The notes: generated by a model not told the origin, from the letters alone. Shown: positions 1 to 10,392, counted from the first letter of the stretch. The stretch: DNA of 64,000 bases from Falsiroseomonas sp050563535 (GCF_050563535.1 NZ_JBNXUO010000001.1:62001-126000), one strand, 5' to 3'. Program-made: numbers and translations.

Positions 1-729
1 CACGCGCCGGAAGCCCGGCAGCGCGCCGTTCCGCCAGCCGTCGAAGCGGGAGAGGGTGAGGCTCTGCCCCGGCACATGCGCGTCCAGCCGGAAGGGGCCG
101 CCCCCCGCGACATTCGTCTTCAGCCACTCGCTGCCCCAGGGATCGGCGGCGCCGGCCTGCGCGCGCACCAGGCGGGAATTGACGATGATGCCGAAGGTGG
201 CCGCGAGATTCGGCAGGGTGAAGCGGTCCGTGCGCGGCAGGGTGATGCGGAATGTGTGGCGGTCCAGCGCGGTGAACTGGTCCGGGCTGGTCATCGACCC
301 GGTGGAGAACTGCGACCTTCCGATCGGGCTCGCCACCACCCGGTCGAGCGACCACTTCACATCCTCTGCCGTCACCGGGGAGCCGTCGTGGAAGGTGGCG
401 TCGCGGCGCAGGTGGAAGGTGATGACGCGGCCGTCCTCCGACACCTCGTGCCGCTCCGCCAGCTCACCCTCGATCCGGTAGTAGTCGTAGTAGAGCGTGC
501 CATCCGGCCGCGTCGTGGTGCCGAAGCGCAGCAGGCGGTCGTAGGTGTTCCAGTGCAGCTGGATAGCGTTGCGGTTCACGCCGACGCCGATCGGGTCGAA
601 GGAATTCGGCCCCGCCTGGCTCAGGATGCGCAGGCTCTCGGCCCGGGTCTGCGCCCCGGCCCATCGCGGCGGCAGCGCGCCGGCGGCGGCGAGGGTGGCC
701 GCGGCGGCCCCGAAGTCACGACGACGCAT
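1..729 (-). CDS. ABC transporter substrate-binding protein, family 5 (partial, C-terminus outside window)
   Basis: Periplasmic solute-binding protein of a peptide/nickel-type ABC importer (SBP_bac_5 family). The ATG at 729 follows a strong GGAGGAAGG site. The N-terminus has a Tat-like signal (MRRRDFGAAAATLAAAGALP) ending near an AGAQ cleavage site. The mature part shows the family's early landmarks: a Phe-Asp-Pro element, then the region with FHLRRDATFHDGSPVTAEDV, typical of domain I. Only the first 243 residues of an expected 500-550 are inside the window, so the substrate cannot be judged. It is divergent from the acyl-CoA dehydrogenase operon, with 141 bp between them, and probably belongs to a separate uptake operon running off the left edge. 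Confidence 0.9.
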   Translation of the reverse strand, partial: MRRRDFGAAAATLAAAGALPPRWAGAQTRAESLRILSQAGPNSFDPIGVGVNRNAIQLHWNTYDRLLRFGTTTRPDGTLYYDYYRIEGELAERHEVSEDGRVITFHLRRDATFHDGSPVTAEDVKWSLDRVVASPIGRSQFSTGSMTSPDQFTALDRHTFRITLPRTDRFTLPNLAATFGIIVNSRLVRAQAGAADPWGSEWLKTNVAGGGPFRLDAHVPGQSLTLSRFDGWRNGALPGFRRV

Positions 730-870
730 CACCTTCCTCCATCCCTGGGCGGGCGCGGGGACGCTAGCCCGATCCGCGACGCCGTTGACACCGTCAGTGG
801 AGACCGGAAGAATGAAACAGCGTTTTTCTATCTGAAACAAGGGCCGCCATCGGCCCCTGGGGAGATCCGG

Positions 871-2028
871 ATGGATCTGGCCGCTCCCGGCGAGGACGAC
901 CTGCTCGCGCAGGGGGTCCGGGCCTTCGTGGAAACCGAGCTCCTCCCGCATGAGGAGCTGGTGGAGCGGCTGGACGCCGTGCCGGACGACCTGTTCCGCG
1001 ACCTCCAGCGCAAGGCGATCCGCGCCGGCTACTACGCCCTCAACATGCCGGAGGAGCATGGGGGCGGCGGCCTCTCCGCCCGGGAACGCGCCGTGGCGGA
1101 GGTGGAGTTCGGCCGCGTCAGCCGGGCGCTCGGCATCATCTGCAACCGCCCCGCGCCCATCCTGAAGGCCTGCCGCGGCGACCAGGTGGAGACCTACCTG
1201 AAGCCCACCATCCGCGGCGAGCGATGGGAATGCTTCGCGCTGACCGAACCCGGCGCGGGGTCCGACGCACGGGCCATCGCCACCCGCGCGGTGCGCGACG
1301 GCGACGACTGGGTGGTGAACGGCACCAAGCAGTTCATCACCATGGCCATGCGGGCGGACTACATCATCCTGTTCGCCGTCACGGGCAGCGAGGAGACGGC
1401 GCAGGGGCCGCGGAAGCGGATCACCGCCTTCCTGGTGGACAAGGCGACGCCGGGCATCACCGTCACGCCGCTCGACGTGCTGTCGAACCGGGGCATGAAG
1501 TCCTGCATCATCGGCCTCGACGGCGTCCGCGTGCCGGACCGCAACATCCTCGGCGAGGAGGGCGGCGGCTTCGCCATCGCGAAGAACTGGATCTTCTCGG
1601 GCCGCGTGATGCTGGCGGCGAACTGCGTGGGCCTGGCGGAACGCGCCATGGGCATCGCCGCGCGCTACGCCAACGAACGCGTCGCCTTCGGCCGGCCGAT
1701 CGGCAGCTTCCAGGGCACCGGCTTCAAGCTGGCCGACATGGCGACCGAGATCCACGCGACGCGGCTGATGGTGTTCGACGCCGCCGCGCGGATGGATGCC
1801 GGCACCATCACGCAGCGCCAGGCCTCGCAGGTGAACCTCTACGGGTCGGAGATGGTGGGGCGCGTCACCGACAACGCCCTGCAGATCATGGGCGGCATGG
1901 GGGTGACGAAGGACATGCCGCTGGAACGCTTCTGGCGGGACGCGCGGGTGGAACGCATCTGGGAAGGCACGTCGGAGATCCACCGCGACATCATCGCGAA
2001 GGACGTCCTGCGGGAATTCCGGGCATGA
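871..2028 (+). CDS. acyl-CoA dehydrogenase
   Basis: FAD-dependent acyl-CoA dehydrogenase of 385 residues, the usual length, oxidising an acyl-CoA to a 2-enoyl-CoA. The ATG at 871 is preceded by GGGGAGAT; the longer open frame upstream lacks such a site. Visible are the signature ALTEPGAGSDA (about residues 123-133), the FGRPIGSFQG motif that contacts FAD, and RIWEGTSEI near the end, where Glu365 of EGT matches the catalytic base of medium-chain enzymes. First gene of an operon: its stop overlaps the next start (ATGA). Context with a CaiD-like hydratase suggests a modified or carnitine-like acyl-CoA, but the substrate is not readable from sequence. Confidence 0.93.
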   Translation: MDLAAPGEDDLLAQGVRAFVETELLPHEELVERLDAVPDDLFRDLQRKAIRAGYYALNMPEEHGGGGLSARERAVAEVEFGRVSRALGIICNRPAPILKACRGDQVETYLKPTIRGERWECFALTEPGAGSDARAIATRAVRDGDDWVVNGTKQFITMAMRADYIILFAVTGSEETAQGPRKRITAFLVDKATPGITVTPLDVLSNRGMKSCIIGLDGVRVPDRNILGEEGGGFAIAKNWIFSGRVMLAANCVGLAERAMGIAARYANERVAFGRPIGSFQGTGFKLADMATEIHATRLMVFDAAARMDAGTITQRQASQVNLYGSEMVGRVTDNALQIMGGMGVTKDMPLERFWRDARVERIWEGTSEIHRDIIAKDVLREFRA

Positions 2029-2798
2029 CTTCCCGCATCCGGGTCGAGGAGAACGGCCCCCTCCTCGAGATCACCTTCGACCACCCGCCCGCCCATGCCT
2101 TCGACCAGCAGGCCTGCCGCGACCTCGACGCCGCCTTCGGCCGGCTCTGCGACGCGCCCGGCCTGCGCTGCGGCATCGTCACCGCGACGGGCGACCGCAT
2201 CTTCTCGGCCGGGTGGGACCTGAAGGCGGTGGCGGCCGGCGACCGGGGCGAGGATTTCGGGCCAAACGGCTTCATGGGCCTCAGGCGGCAATTCACCCGC
2301 CCCGTGATCGCGGCGGTGAACGGCCTCGCGGTCGGCGGCGGATTCGAATTCGCGCTGCACGCCCATATGGTGGTCTGCGCGCCGGAATCCGAATTCGGCC
2401 TGCCGGAGCTGCAGCGCGGCTTCCTGCCGGAGGCGGGCGGGCTCTGGCGCGTCTTCCGCCGCCTGCCCCGCAGCATCGCGAACGAGCTGCTGCTGACCGG
2501 CCGCCGCCTGACGGCGGAGGAGGGGCTGCGCCTCGGCTTCGTCAACCGCATCGTGCCGCGCGCGGCGCTGATGGATGCGGCGCGGGAGATGGCGCTGCGG
2601 GTCGCGGCGTCCGCGCCGCTGGCGGTGGAGGCTCTGCTGGAGATCGCGCGCGAAGCGGAGGTGCTGCCGGACGCGCAGGCCTTCGCGCTGTTCCAGGCCG
2701 GCCTGCCGGCGCATCGGCGCATGCGCGGCTCCGCCGACTACTACGAAGGCCCGCGCGCCTTCGCCGAGAAGCGGCCGCCGCGCTGGACCGGCAGCTGA
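2025..2798 (+). CDS. enoyl-CoA hydratase/isomerase family, carnitinyl-CoA dehydratase-like
   Basis: Crotonase-fold protein of 257 residues. The oxyanion-hole glycines lie in FSAGWDL (60-66) and AVGGGFE (102-108), and LPELQRGFLPEAGG (126-139) carries the catalytic acid region. The C-terminal EGPRAFAEKRPPRW resembles the tail of CaiD (carnitinyl-CoA dehydratase), which favours hydration of crotonobetainyl-CoA or a similar enoyl-CoA. The start overlaps the stop of the preceding dehydrogenase (ATGA), and the next gene begins 15 bp downstream, so the three are co-transcribed. Without a CaiB-type CoA-transferase in view the carnitine assignment is only an inference. Confidence 0.88.
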   Translation: MTSRIRVEENGPLLEITFDHPPAHAFDQQACRDLDAAFGRLCDAPGLRCGIVTATGDRIFSAGWDLKAVAAGDRGEDFGPNGFMGLRRQFTRPVIAAVNGLAVGGGFEFALHAHMVVCAPESEFGLPELQRGFLPEAGGLWRVFRRLPRSIANELLLTGRRLTAEEGLRLGFVNRIVPRAALMDAAREMALRVAASAPLAVEALLEIAREAEVLPDAQAFALFQAGLPAHRRMRGSADYYEGPRAFAEKRPPRWTGS

Positions 2799-2813
2799 GG
2801 CAGAGGAGGCAGG

Positions 2814-3956
2814 ATGGATTTCGACCTCACGCCGGCGCAGCGCGGGATGCGGGACGCGCTGCGCGCCTTCCTGCTGCGCGAATGCCCGATCGAATACGTC
2901 CGCGACTGCGACGAGGCGGAACGCTTCCCGGTGGAGCTGTTCGGCAAGCTCGCGGCGCAAGGCTGGCTCGGCCTGCCGATCCCGGAGGAATACGGCGGCA
3001 CCGGCGGCAGCTGCACCGACCTCGCCGTCTTCCTCGAGGAACTCGCCTGGCATTTCGAGGCAGCGGCGAACTGCTACTACACCACCGTCGTCATCGCCGC
3101 CGACGCGCTGGCGCATTTCGGCACCGAGGAGCAGAAGCGCGCCCTGCTGCCGCGGCTTGCGCGCGGCGAGATCCGCTTCGCCTTCTCCCTGTCCGAACCG
3201 AATTCGGGCTCCGACGCCGCCTCGCTCCGCACGCGCGCCGTGCCCGACGGCGACCACTGGGTCATCCACGGGCAGAAGATGTTCTGTTCCTGCGCGCAGG
3301 TGGCGGACTACATCCTGCTGATGGCGCGCTCCGATGCCGATGCACCGAAGCATGACGGCATCACCATGTTCCTGCTGGACCCGAAGGCGCCGGGCGTGGA
3401 GGTCCGGCGGCTCCGCAAGCTCGGCCTCAAGCCCATGGACCTCAACGAGATCTTCCTGACCGCTGCGCGCGTGCCGAAGGACGCAATCGTCGGCGCGGTG
3501 AACCAGGGCTGGCGCAACGTGCTGAAGACGCTGGACTATGAACGCTGTTGCCTTTCCGCGGTCAATGTGGGCGCCGCGCAGTCCTGCCTCGACAAGGCGC
3601 TGGCCTACACGAAGGAACGCGAGCAGTTCGGCCAGAAGATCGCCAGCTTCCAGATGAGCCGCGCGAAGCTCGCCGACATGGAGATGGAGATCGACGCGGC
3701 GCGCCTGCTGCTCTACCGCAGCGCCGGCCTGGTGGACCGTGGCATCCCGAACAACCGGCAGTCGGCCATCGCCAACCTCTACTCCTCGGAAGCCTATGTG
3801 CGCGCGGCGCTCAACGGCATGCGGCTGATGGGCGGCTGGGGCTACCTCATGGAATACGACATGCAGCGCCATTTCCGCGACAGCAAGCTCGCGGAGATCG
3901 GCGGCGGCACGTCGGAGATCCTGCGCATCGTCATCTCGCGCGAGATGCTGCGGTGA
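2814..3956 (+). CDS. acyl-CoA dehydrogenase, crotonobetainyl-CoA reductase (CaiA)-like
   Basis: Second acyl-CoA dehydrogenase, 380 residues, preceded by AGGAGGCAGG. It has the FSLSEPNSGSDAASL signature and the REQFGQKIASFQMSRAKLAD flavin/CoA region. At the C-terminus the usual EGT is replaced by GGGTSEI, so the classical catalytic Glu is missing at that position. Many acyl-CoA dehydrogenase subfamilies place the base elsewhere, so this does not prove inactivity. It lies directly after a CaiD-like hydratase and has the length of CaiA, suggesting an enoyl-CoA reductase or dehydrogenase in the same pathway. Its stop overlaps the GTG start of the next gene. Confidence 0.9.
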   Translation: MDFDLTPAQRGMRDALRAFLLRECPIEYVRDCDEAERFPVELFGKLAAQGWLGLPIPEEYGGTGGSCTDLAVFLEELAWHFEAAANCYYTTVVIAADALAHFGTEEQKRALLPRLARGEIRFAFSLSEPNSGSDAASLRTRAVPDGDHWVIHGQKMFCSCAQVADYILLMARSDADAPKHDGITMFLLDPKAPGVEVRRLRKLGLKPMDLNEIFLTAARVPKDAIVGAVNQGWRNVLKTLDYERCCLSAVNVGAAQSCLDKALAYTKEREQFGQKIASFQMSRAKLADMEMEIDAARLLLYRSAGLVDRGIPNNRQSAIANLYSSEAYVRAALNGMRLMGGWGYLMEYDMQRHFRDSKLAEIGGGTSEILRIVISREMLR

Positions 3957-5328
3957 CGGCGGACCTCGTCCTCGCGCGCGGCACGGTGGTGCGGCCGGAC
4001 GCGGCCGGGCCGGCCGACCTGCTGGTGAAGGACGGGCGGATCCTCGATGTCGTGGAGCCGGGCGTGGGGCGCGGCGCCGAGGTGATCGACGCCGCCGGCC
4101 GCGTCGTGCTGCCCGGCGGCGTCGATGCGCATGTGCATTTCCTGATCGGCTTCATGGGCCAGCGCAGCGTCTACGACTTCTGGTCGGGCACGGCGGCGGC
4201 GCTGCGCGGCGGCAACACCACGGTGATCGACTTCGCGCTGCAGCGCCGCGGCCGCAGCCTGATGGACGGGCTGAGGCACCGCCGCGTGCAGGCGGACCGG
4301 CATGTGGCGTGCGACTACGGGCTGCACCTGATCGCCACCGACGTGAACGCCGCGACGCTGGCCGAGGTGCCGGCGGCGGTCGCGGCCGGCGCCTCCTCCT
4401 TCAAGGTCTACACGGTCTACGAGAAGGAGCAGCTGAAGGTCGAGGACGGGCCGCTGCACGACCTCATGCGCGCGCTCGGCCGCGCCGGCGGCATGGTCGG
4501 CCTCCATGCCGAGAATGCGTCGCTGATCGACCACGCCATCGCGAGGCACCTTGCGGCCGGCGAGGTCGCGCCGCGCTTCCACGCCCTCTCGCGCCCCGCC
4601 CTGGCCGAGACCGAGGCCGTCTCCCGCGGGTTGCTGCTGGCCGCCGATGCCGGCTGCCCGCTGCACATCTTCCACCTGAACTCCGCACCGGCCCTGGCGC
4701 TGGTCGAGGCGGCGCAGGCGCGCGGGCAGCCCGCCTCGGCCGAGACCTGCACGCATTACCTGGCGCTGACGGCGGAGGTGATGGACCGCGCGGACGGCCA
4801 CCTGTTCGTGATGAGTCCGCCGCTGCGCGACGCCGTCACGCGGGATGCGATGTGGGCAGGGGTCGCGGGCGGCAGCCTGGCAGCCGTCACCTCCGACGAC
4901 GCATCCTACAGCGCGGAGGCGAAGGCGCTCGGCGCGGAGTCCTTCGACCGCATCGCCAACGGCGTGCCGGGGGTGGAGCACCGGCTGCCCCTGCTCTGGA
5001 CGCTCGGCGTGCAGGCGGGGCGGCTGACCCTGCCGCAACTGGCCGAGGCCTGGAGCACGGGGCCCGCGCGGCTGTTCGGCCTCGCGCCGGCGAAGGGCGC
5101 CATCGCGCCCGGCGCGGATGCGGACCTCGTCGTGCTGGACCCCGCCCTGACGCGCCGCATGACGGCTGGGTGCCACCACGGCCCGATCGGCTACACCCCC
5201 TTCGAGGGGATGGAACTGTCCGGCTGGCCGGTGCTGACGCTGCGCCGCGGCACCATCGCCGCGCGTGACGGCGTGGTGCATGCGAAGCCGGGCGAGGGGC
5301 GGTTCCTGGCGCGGCGCGGGCCGGGCGG

Positions 5329-5332
<4 letters not shown>
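3953..5332 (+). CDS. dihydropyrimidinase/hydantoinase-family amidohydrolase
   Basis: Cyclic-amide hydrolase of 459 residues. The start is GTG at 3953, overlapping the upstream stop as GTGA. Metal and catalytic landmarks are clear: DAHVHF (HxH near residue 60), SFKVYTVY containing the Lys expected to be carbamylated, GLHAEN, the HIFHLNSAPAL His, and TSDDASY carrying the conserved Asp. These place it with dihydropyrimidinase, hydantoinase and allantoinase-like enzymes, which use two zinc ions. The true substrate (a ring amide or ureide) is not evident. It overlaps the next gene, a COG0523 GTPase, a family known for delivering metals to client metalloenzymes. Confidence 0.9.
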
Positions 5333-6339
<1,007 letters not shown>

Positions 6340-6532
6340 CGGCGCCGCAGCGGCCGCGTTCCGGCGCACCGTCTTGCCGAAGCGGATGGCACCTGCCCCA
6401 ATGCGCCTGCATGGCGAAGCCCCCGGCCTGCGCGACGCGCGGGCGGGGCGCGCAGGGAGGATGCACCGGAATGGCCAGCGCAGGCGCCGATCCCAGGGCC
6501 CCCGCCGCGGGGGCGGCCCCCGGCCGCGCGGC

Positions 6533-7432
6533 ATGACGGCCCGCGTCGTCTGCGCCGGGATCGGCGTGCTGGACCAGGTCTGGGAACTGCCGGCCTTGCC
6601 CAGCGCCCCCGGGAAATACATCGCCGCCGGGCTGCGCGTGACGGGCGGCGGCATGGCCGCGACGGCGGCGGTGGCGGTCGCGGCGCTCGGCGGCGGGTCG
6701 GCCTGGTGCGGGCGGCTCGGCGCCGATGCGGCGGGCGACACGCTGCTGGCGGCGCTCGGGCGGCATGGGGTCGCGGTCTCCGGCATCACCGTCGCGCCGG
6801 GCGGGCGCACGCCGACCTCGGGCGTGCTGGTGGATGGGGAAGGGGAACGCATCCTGGCGGTCTTCCCCGGCGCCGGCCTGCCGGAGGATGCGCCGGTGCC
6901 CCCCGACCTGGTCGCGGAAGCCGGTGCCGTGCTGGCCGATCCGCGCTGGGTGTCGGGCGCGGAGCGGCTTTTCGCCATCGCCGCCGCCCAGGGCCTGCCG
7001 CGCGTGCTGGACGCCGACATCGCCGCGCCGGAGACGCTGCGCCGCCTCGCCCGGCACGCCGACCATGTGGTCTTCTCGCAGCGCGGCCTGGTGGACCTCG
7101 CGGGGACCGACGATCCGCGCCGCGGGCTCGCCCTGGCCGCGGCGGAACTGCGCGGGACGCTCGCCGTCACGCTCGGTGCCGCGGGCAGCCTGTGGTGGCG
7201 CGAGGGCGGCATCGTGCCGCTTCCCGCGCCCCGCGTCGCGGCACGCGACACGACAGGGTGCGGCGACGTGTTCCACGGCGCCTACGCCCTCGCCCTCGCC
7301 GAGGGCGCGGCGGTGGAGCAGGCGGCACGCTTCGCGACCGCCGCCGCCGCGCTGAAGGCCGAACGCGGCGAGGGCTGGGCCGGGATGCCGGGGCGCGCCG
7401 AGGTGGATGCGCTGCTGGCGCGGGGCTGGTAG
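6533..7432 (+). CDS. PfkB/ribokinase-family sugar kinase
   Basis: ATP-dependent carbohydrate kinase of 299 residues. The first PfkB signature is the GGGMAATAAVAVAALGG region (substrate/lid side). The second is RDTTGCGDVFHGAYALAL, where Asp245 is the catalytic base and GCGD replaces the usual GAGD anion hole. The overall pattern recalls sulfofructose kinase or fructoselysine kinase-like PfkB proteins, but the substrate cannot be assigned. The ATG at 6533 is chosen because the reading frame upstream (6374-6532) is Arg/Pro/Gly-rich and looks non-coding. The next gene, a sugar isomerase/epimerase, starts 3 bp after its stop, so a two-step sugar pathway is likely. Confidence 0.88.
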   Translation: MTARVVCAGIGVLDQVWELPALPSAPGKYIAAGLRVTGGGMAATAAVAVAALGGGSAWCGRLGADAAGDTLLAALGRHGVAVSGITVAPGGRTPTSGVLVDGEGERILAVFPGAGLPEDAPVPPDLVAEAGAVLADPRWVSGAERLFAIAAAQGLPRVLDADIAAPETLRRLARHADHVVFSQRGLVDLAGTDDPRRGLALAAAELRGTLAVTLGAAGSLWWREGGIVPLPAPRVAARDTTGCGDVFHGAYALALAEGAAVEQAARFATAAAALKAERGEGWAGMPGRAEVDALLARGW

Positions 7433-7435
7433 CCG

Positions 7436-8497
7436 ATGGCGGAGATGCGCGGCCCGGGCGTGATGCTGAGCCAGTTCATGGGCGACGCCGCGCCCTTCGA
7501 CAGCCTGGATGGCGTGGTGCGCTGGCTGGCGGGATTCGGCTATGCCGGCGTGCAGGTGCCCGTCCACGATCCCCGCCTGATCGACCTGGAGCGCGCGGCG
7601 GCGGAGGACGGCTATTGCCGGGACTACCGCGCGCGGCTCGCCGATCTCGGGGTGGAGGTCACCGAACTCGCGGCGCATCGCGCGGGGCAGCTCGTGGCCG
7701 TGAACCCCGCCTTCTCCGAGCTGTCGGACGTCTTCGCCGCGCCGGCGGTGCGCGGCGACCCGCGGGCGCGCACCGCCTGGGCCATGCGGCAGCTGCGGCT
7801 GGCGATCGAGGCTGCGGCGCGGCTCGGCCTGCGACGCGTCGCGACCTTCTCCGGCGCCTTCGCCTGGCCCTATGCCTATCCCTGGCCGCCGCCGCCGCCC
7901 GGCCTGATCGACGCCGCTTTCGAGGAACTGGCCCGCCGCTGGCGGCCGCTGCTGGACCATGCGGAGAGTGCCGGCGTCGATCTCTGCTTCGAGCTGCATC
8001 CGGGCGAGGACCTGCACGACGGCACGACCTTCGACCGCTTCCTCGCCCTGGTGGACGGGCACCGGCGCGCGCGCATCCTGTTCGACCCCAGCCACATGCT
8101 GCTGCAGCACATGGACTATCTCGGCTTCATCGATCTCTACGCGGACCGCATCGGCGCCTTCCACGTCAAGGATGCGGAATTCATCCGCAGCCCGCGCAGC
8201 GGCGTCCATGGCGGCTTCCAGGACTGGGCGCGGCGCCCCGGGCGCTTCCGCTCGCCAGGGGACGGGCAGGTGGATTTCGCGGGCGTCTTCTCCCGCCTCG
8301 CCGCCGCCGGCTACGACGGATGGGCGGTGCTGGAGTGGGAGTGCGTCCTGAAGCGGAAGGAGGACGGCGCGCGCGAAGGCGCGCCCTTCATCCGCCGCCA
8401 CATCATCGCCACGGCGGAGACGCCCTTCGACGCCGCGCTGCGCCGCCCGCTGGACCGCGATGCGGCGCGGCGCATCCTCGGGATCGGGGGGGAGTAG
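7436..8497 (+). CDS. sugar phosphate isomerase/epimerase (xylose isomerase-like TIM barrel)
   Basis: TIM-barrel protein of 353 residues in the AP endonuclease family 2/IolE superfamily. The expected metal ligands are visible in order: FELHPGED (Glu), ILFDPSHM (Asp-His), AFHVKDAEF (His) and VLEWECV (Glu). Such enzymes isomerise or epimerise sugars or act on inositol and keto-sugar intermediates. It is co-transcribed with the upstream PfkB kinase (3-bp gap), which suggests isomerisation and phosphorylation of one sugar. A second Met at codon 4 could be the true start. It converges on the methyltransferase gene 9 bp further on. Confidence 0.88.
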   Translation: MAEMRGPGVMLSQFMGDAAPFDSLDGVVRWLAGFGYAGVQVPVHDPRLIDLERAAAEDGYCRDYRARLADLGVEVTELAAHRAGQLVAVNPAFSELSDVFAAPAVRGDPRARTAWAMRQLRLAIEAAARLGLRRVATFSGAFAWPYAYPWPPPPPGLIDAAFEELARRWRPLLDHAESAGVDLCFELHPGEDLHDGTTFDRFLALVDGHRRARILFDPSHMLLQHMDYLGFIDLYADRIGAFHVKDAEFIRSPRSGVHGGFQDWARRPGRFRSPGDGQVDFAGVFSRLAAAGYDGWAVLEWECVLKRKEDGAREGAPFIRRHIIATAETPFDAALRRPLDRDAARRILGIGGE

Positions 8498-8515
8498 GGC
8501 GGGCCGCTACGCCCT
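8496..8515. terminator. possible weak shared terminator hairpin between convergent genes
   Basis: AGGGCG and CGCCCT form a 6-bp stem with an 8-base loop exactly between two convergent genes. There is no T-run, so intrinsic termination is uncertain. Confidence 0.25.
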
Positions 8516-9361
8516 CCGCAGCCAGAAGGCCGCGCCGTCCCAGGTGGCGAAGGGCGTTTCGCCGTTCCGCAGCAGCGCGAAGCCGGCGGTGCGGGCGTGG
8601 CGCGGCATCTCCCGCCGGTCCGCCTCCGCGCCGCGATAGCTGTAGTTCATCAGCGCCAGGCTGCCGCCCGGGCGCAGCACGCGCGCGGCCTCCGCCAGGT
8701 GCCGTGCGGCGAGGTCGGGGGAGGCCTGGACGAGATAGGGGAAGACATCCACCGCCAGCACCAGGTCGAAGGCGCCGTCGCGCAGCATCGCAAGGTCATG
8801 CCCGCCGCCGCGCAGGATGGCGACGCCCGGCAGCCCCGCGCAGCGCCGCGCGGCAAGACGCGCCATCTCCGCCGAGACGTCGATGCCCACCACCAGCGAC
8901 GCCGCCGGCGCGACGGCAGCCGAAAGCCGGCCGATGCCGCAGCCGAGGTCGAGCACGCGCGGCCGCCCGGCCAGCAGCCCGCAACCGTCCAGCCAGTCCA
9001 CCACCTCCCCCGTCGCGGCGCGCAGCCGCGCGGGATCGCCGAGGGAATAGGCCGCGACGCTCGCCTCCGGGCTCAGCCGGGCGAGGCGGTCGAACATCGC
9101 CTGCGCGCCGGCCACGCCCGCCGCGGCATCGGCGGCCTCCGCATGGTCGGCGCCCGCCGCCACCATCCGCTCCAGCATCGCCAGCCCGTCCTGCGCCTCC
9201 TCCGCCAGCGCGGCCAGCGCCTCGGTGCGCGGGCCCGGCCGTGCGGCGCGCAGCGCCCGGAGTTGCGCGACCACCTCGGCCGCCGGATGCCCGGCCAGCA
9301 TGACGCGCATCAGCGCGACGGCCGGCGGCGCATCGCCGGCCACCGCTTCCTCCACCGTCAC
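8507..9361 (-). CDS. class I SAM-dependent methyltransferase
   Basis: Methyltransferase of 284 residues. The SAM-binding motif I is VLDLGCGIGRL; motif II is the acidic VVGIDVSAEMARLA; motif IV sits in FDLVLAVDVFPYL; and ARVLRPGGSLALMNYS is the post-motif region. GTG at 9361 is chosen because it overlaps the stop of the upstream GNAT gene (GTGA), as at other junctions in this operon; a longer frame to 9415 would overlap by 57 bp. The first 100 residues are helical and unassigned. Last gene of the PIG-L/glycosyltransferase/GNAT/methyltransferase operon, so it probably methylates a small glycosylated metabolite rather than RNA or protein. Confidence 0.85.
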   Translation of the reverse strand: MTVEEAVAGDAPPAVALMRVMLAGHPAAEVVAQLRALRAARPGPRTEALAALAEEAQDGLAMLERMVAAGADHAEAADAAAGVAGAQAMFDRLARLSPEASVAAYSLGDPARLRAATGEVVDWLDGCGLLAGRPRVLDLGCGIGRLSAAVAPAASLVVGIDVSAEMARLAARRCAGLPGVAILRGGGHDLAMLRDGAFDLVLAVDVFPYLVQASPDLAARHLAEAARVLRPGGSLALMNYSYRGAEADRREMPRHARTAGFALLRNGETPFATWDGAAFWLRRA

Positions 9362-10392
9362 GGCGCGGGCCGGCGCGGCGCGCGCCGCCAGGTCGGCGTG
9401 TCGACGGCGCCCCACAGGTATTTGTGCCGCTCCTGCCCGCGCAGGAAGTCCACCGCGGCGGCGCCTTCGCGCACCGCCTCCTCGATGGCGTGGCCCACCA
9501 CCAGCATCCCCGGGCTCAGCCGCTCCACCGCCGGGTCGAAGCCGCCGAGGTAGAAGTAGACGCGCCGGTCCACGCGGCCCGGCGGATCGGCGAAGCCCTG
9601 CAGCGTCGCCACGATCCGCCCGTCGAGCCGCATGGCATAGAGCCGCAGCGCCCCGTCGCGCAGCAGGTCGGGCAGGGAGGCGCGGTGCGCCGCCTGCACG
9701 GCATCCTCCGCCAGCACGCCCTCCTCGCCCCGCTTCGTCCAGCGCGCGGCGTGCAGGCGCAGATGCGCCTCCAGCAATTCCGCGGCATTGCCCGGCCCGG
9801 CGCGCTCGAAGCCCAGCGCGCCCTTCTTCGCCGCGCGCTGGCGCCGACGGCCGAGGCTCTCAAGCTGGTCCCGCGGCACTGCCTCGCCCAGTTCCTCGAT
9901 CCGGGGCGGCAGGTGCAGCACGGGGCAGGGATCGGCCTCGGCGCGGTCCTCCGCCCAGCCCGGCGGCAGCGGCGCGTCGAGCAGGGCGGAGCCGGCGCGC
10001 AGCTGCGGCCATTCGCAGGCATCCCAGCGGTCCCCGCGCAGGGCGAGTTCCGGCAGGATGCGCGGCAGCACCGCCGCGCGATGCTCGGGCGCGACGAGCG
10101 CATCGAGGTAGTCGGTGGTGGCGATGCCGAGCGGGAACAGCATCCGCCGCCCATCCGCCTGCCGGTACACATAGAAGGGCAGCAGCGCCACGAGTTCGCC
10201 GCCCCCTTCCGTGCGGAAGGCGAGGGTCAGCAACGCGCCCTCTCCCACATGCCGCCACCAGGGGATCAGCCAGGCGGGCGACTGGAAGGGCGTGGCGTCC
10301 GGCAACTGCGCCCACAGCGCCTGCCATTCCGCCCGCAGCGGCTCGAGCGCGGCCACCTCCTCGACGCGCAGCCCGTCAGGCGGCATCGGCAT
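9358..10392 (-). CDS. GNAT-family (FemAB/CelD-like, Acetyltransf_6) acyltransferase
   Basis: Protein of 344 residues with the tandem-GNAT layout of the FemAB/CelD group. The N-terminal half includes FQSPAWLIPWWRHVG, typical of that family. The C-terminal GNAT half has RIVATLQGFAD, YFYLGGFDPAVERLSPGMLV (the CoA-binding turn) and DFLRGQERHKYLWG, a signature of Acetyltransf_6 members. Such proteins acylate amino sugars or amines during exopolysaccharide or small-molecule synthesis. ATG 10392 overlaps the glycosyltransferase stop by 17 bp; an ATG at 10386 has a better placed GGGGGA and is an alternative. The deacetylase encoded upstream would expose the amine this enzyme re-acylates (inference). 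Confidence 0.82.
   Translation of the reverse strand: MPMPPDGLRVEEVAALEPLRAEWQALWAQLPDATPFQSPAWLIPWWRHVGEGALLTLAFRTEGGGELVALLPFYVYRQADGRRMLFPLGIATTDYLDALVAPEHRAAVLPRILPELALRGDRWDACEWPQLRAGSALLDAPLPPGWAEDRAEADPCPVLHLPPRIEELGEAVPRDQLESLGRRRQRAAKKGALGFERAGPGNAAELLEAHLRLHAARWTKRGEEGVLAEDAVQAAHRASLPDLLRDGALRLYAMRLDGRIVATLQGFADPPGRVDRRVYFYLGGFDPAVERLSPGMLVVGHAIEEAVREGAAAVDFLRGQERHKYLWGAVDTPTWRRAPRRPAP

Noticed and set aside
3872..3935. Loss of the EGT glutamate as evidence for a dead acyl-CoA dehydrogenase
   Set aside because: Several active acyl-CoA dehydrogenase subfamilies place the base elsewhere, so this alone does not show inactivity.
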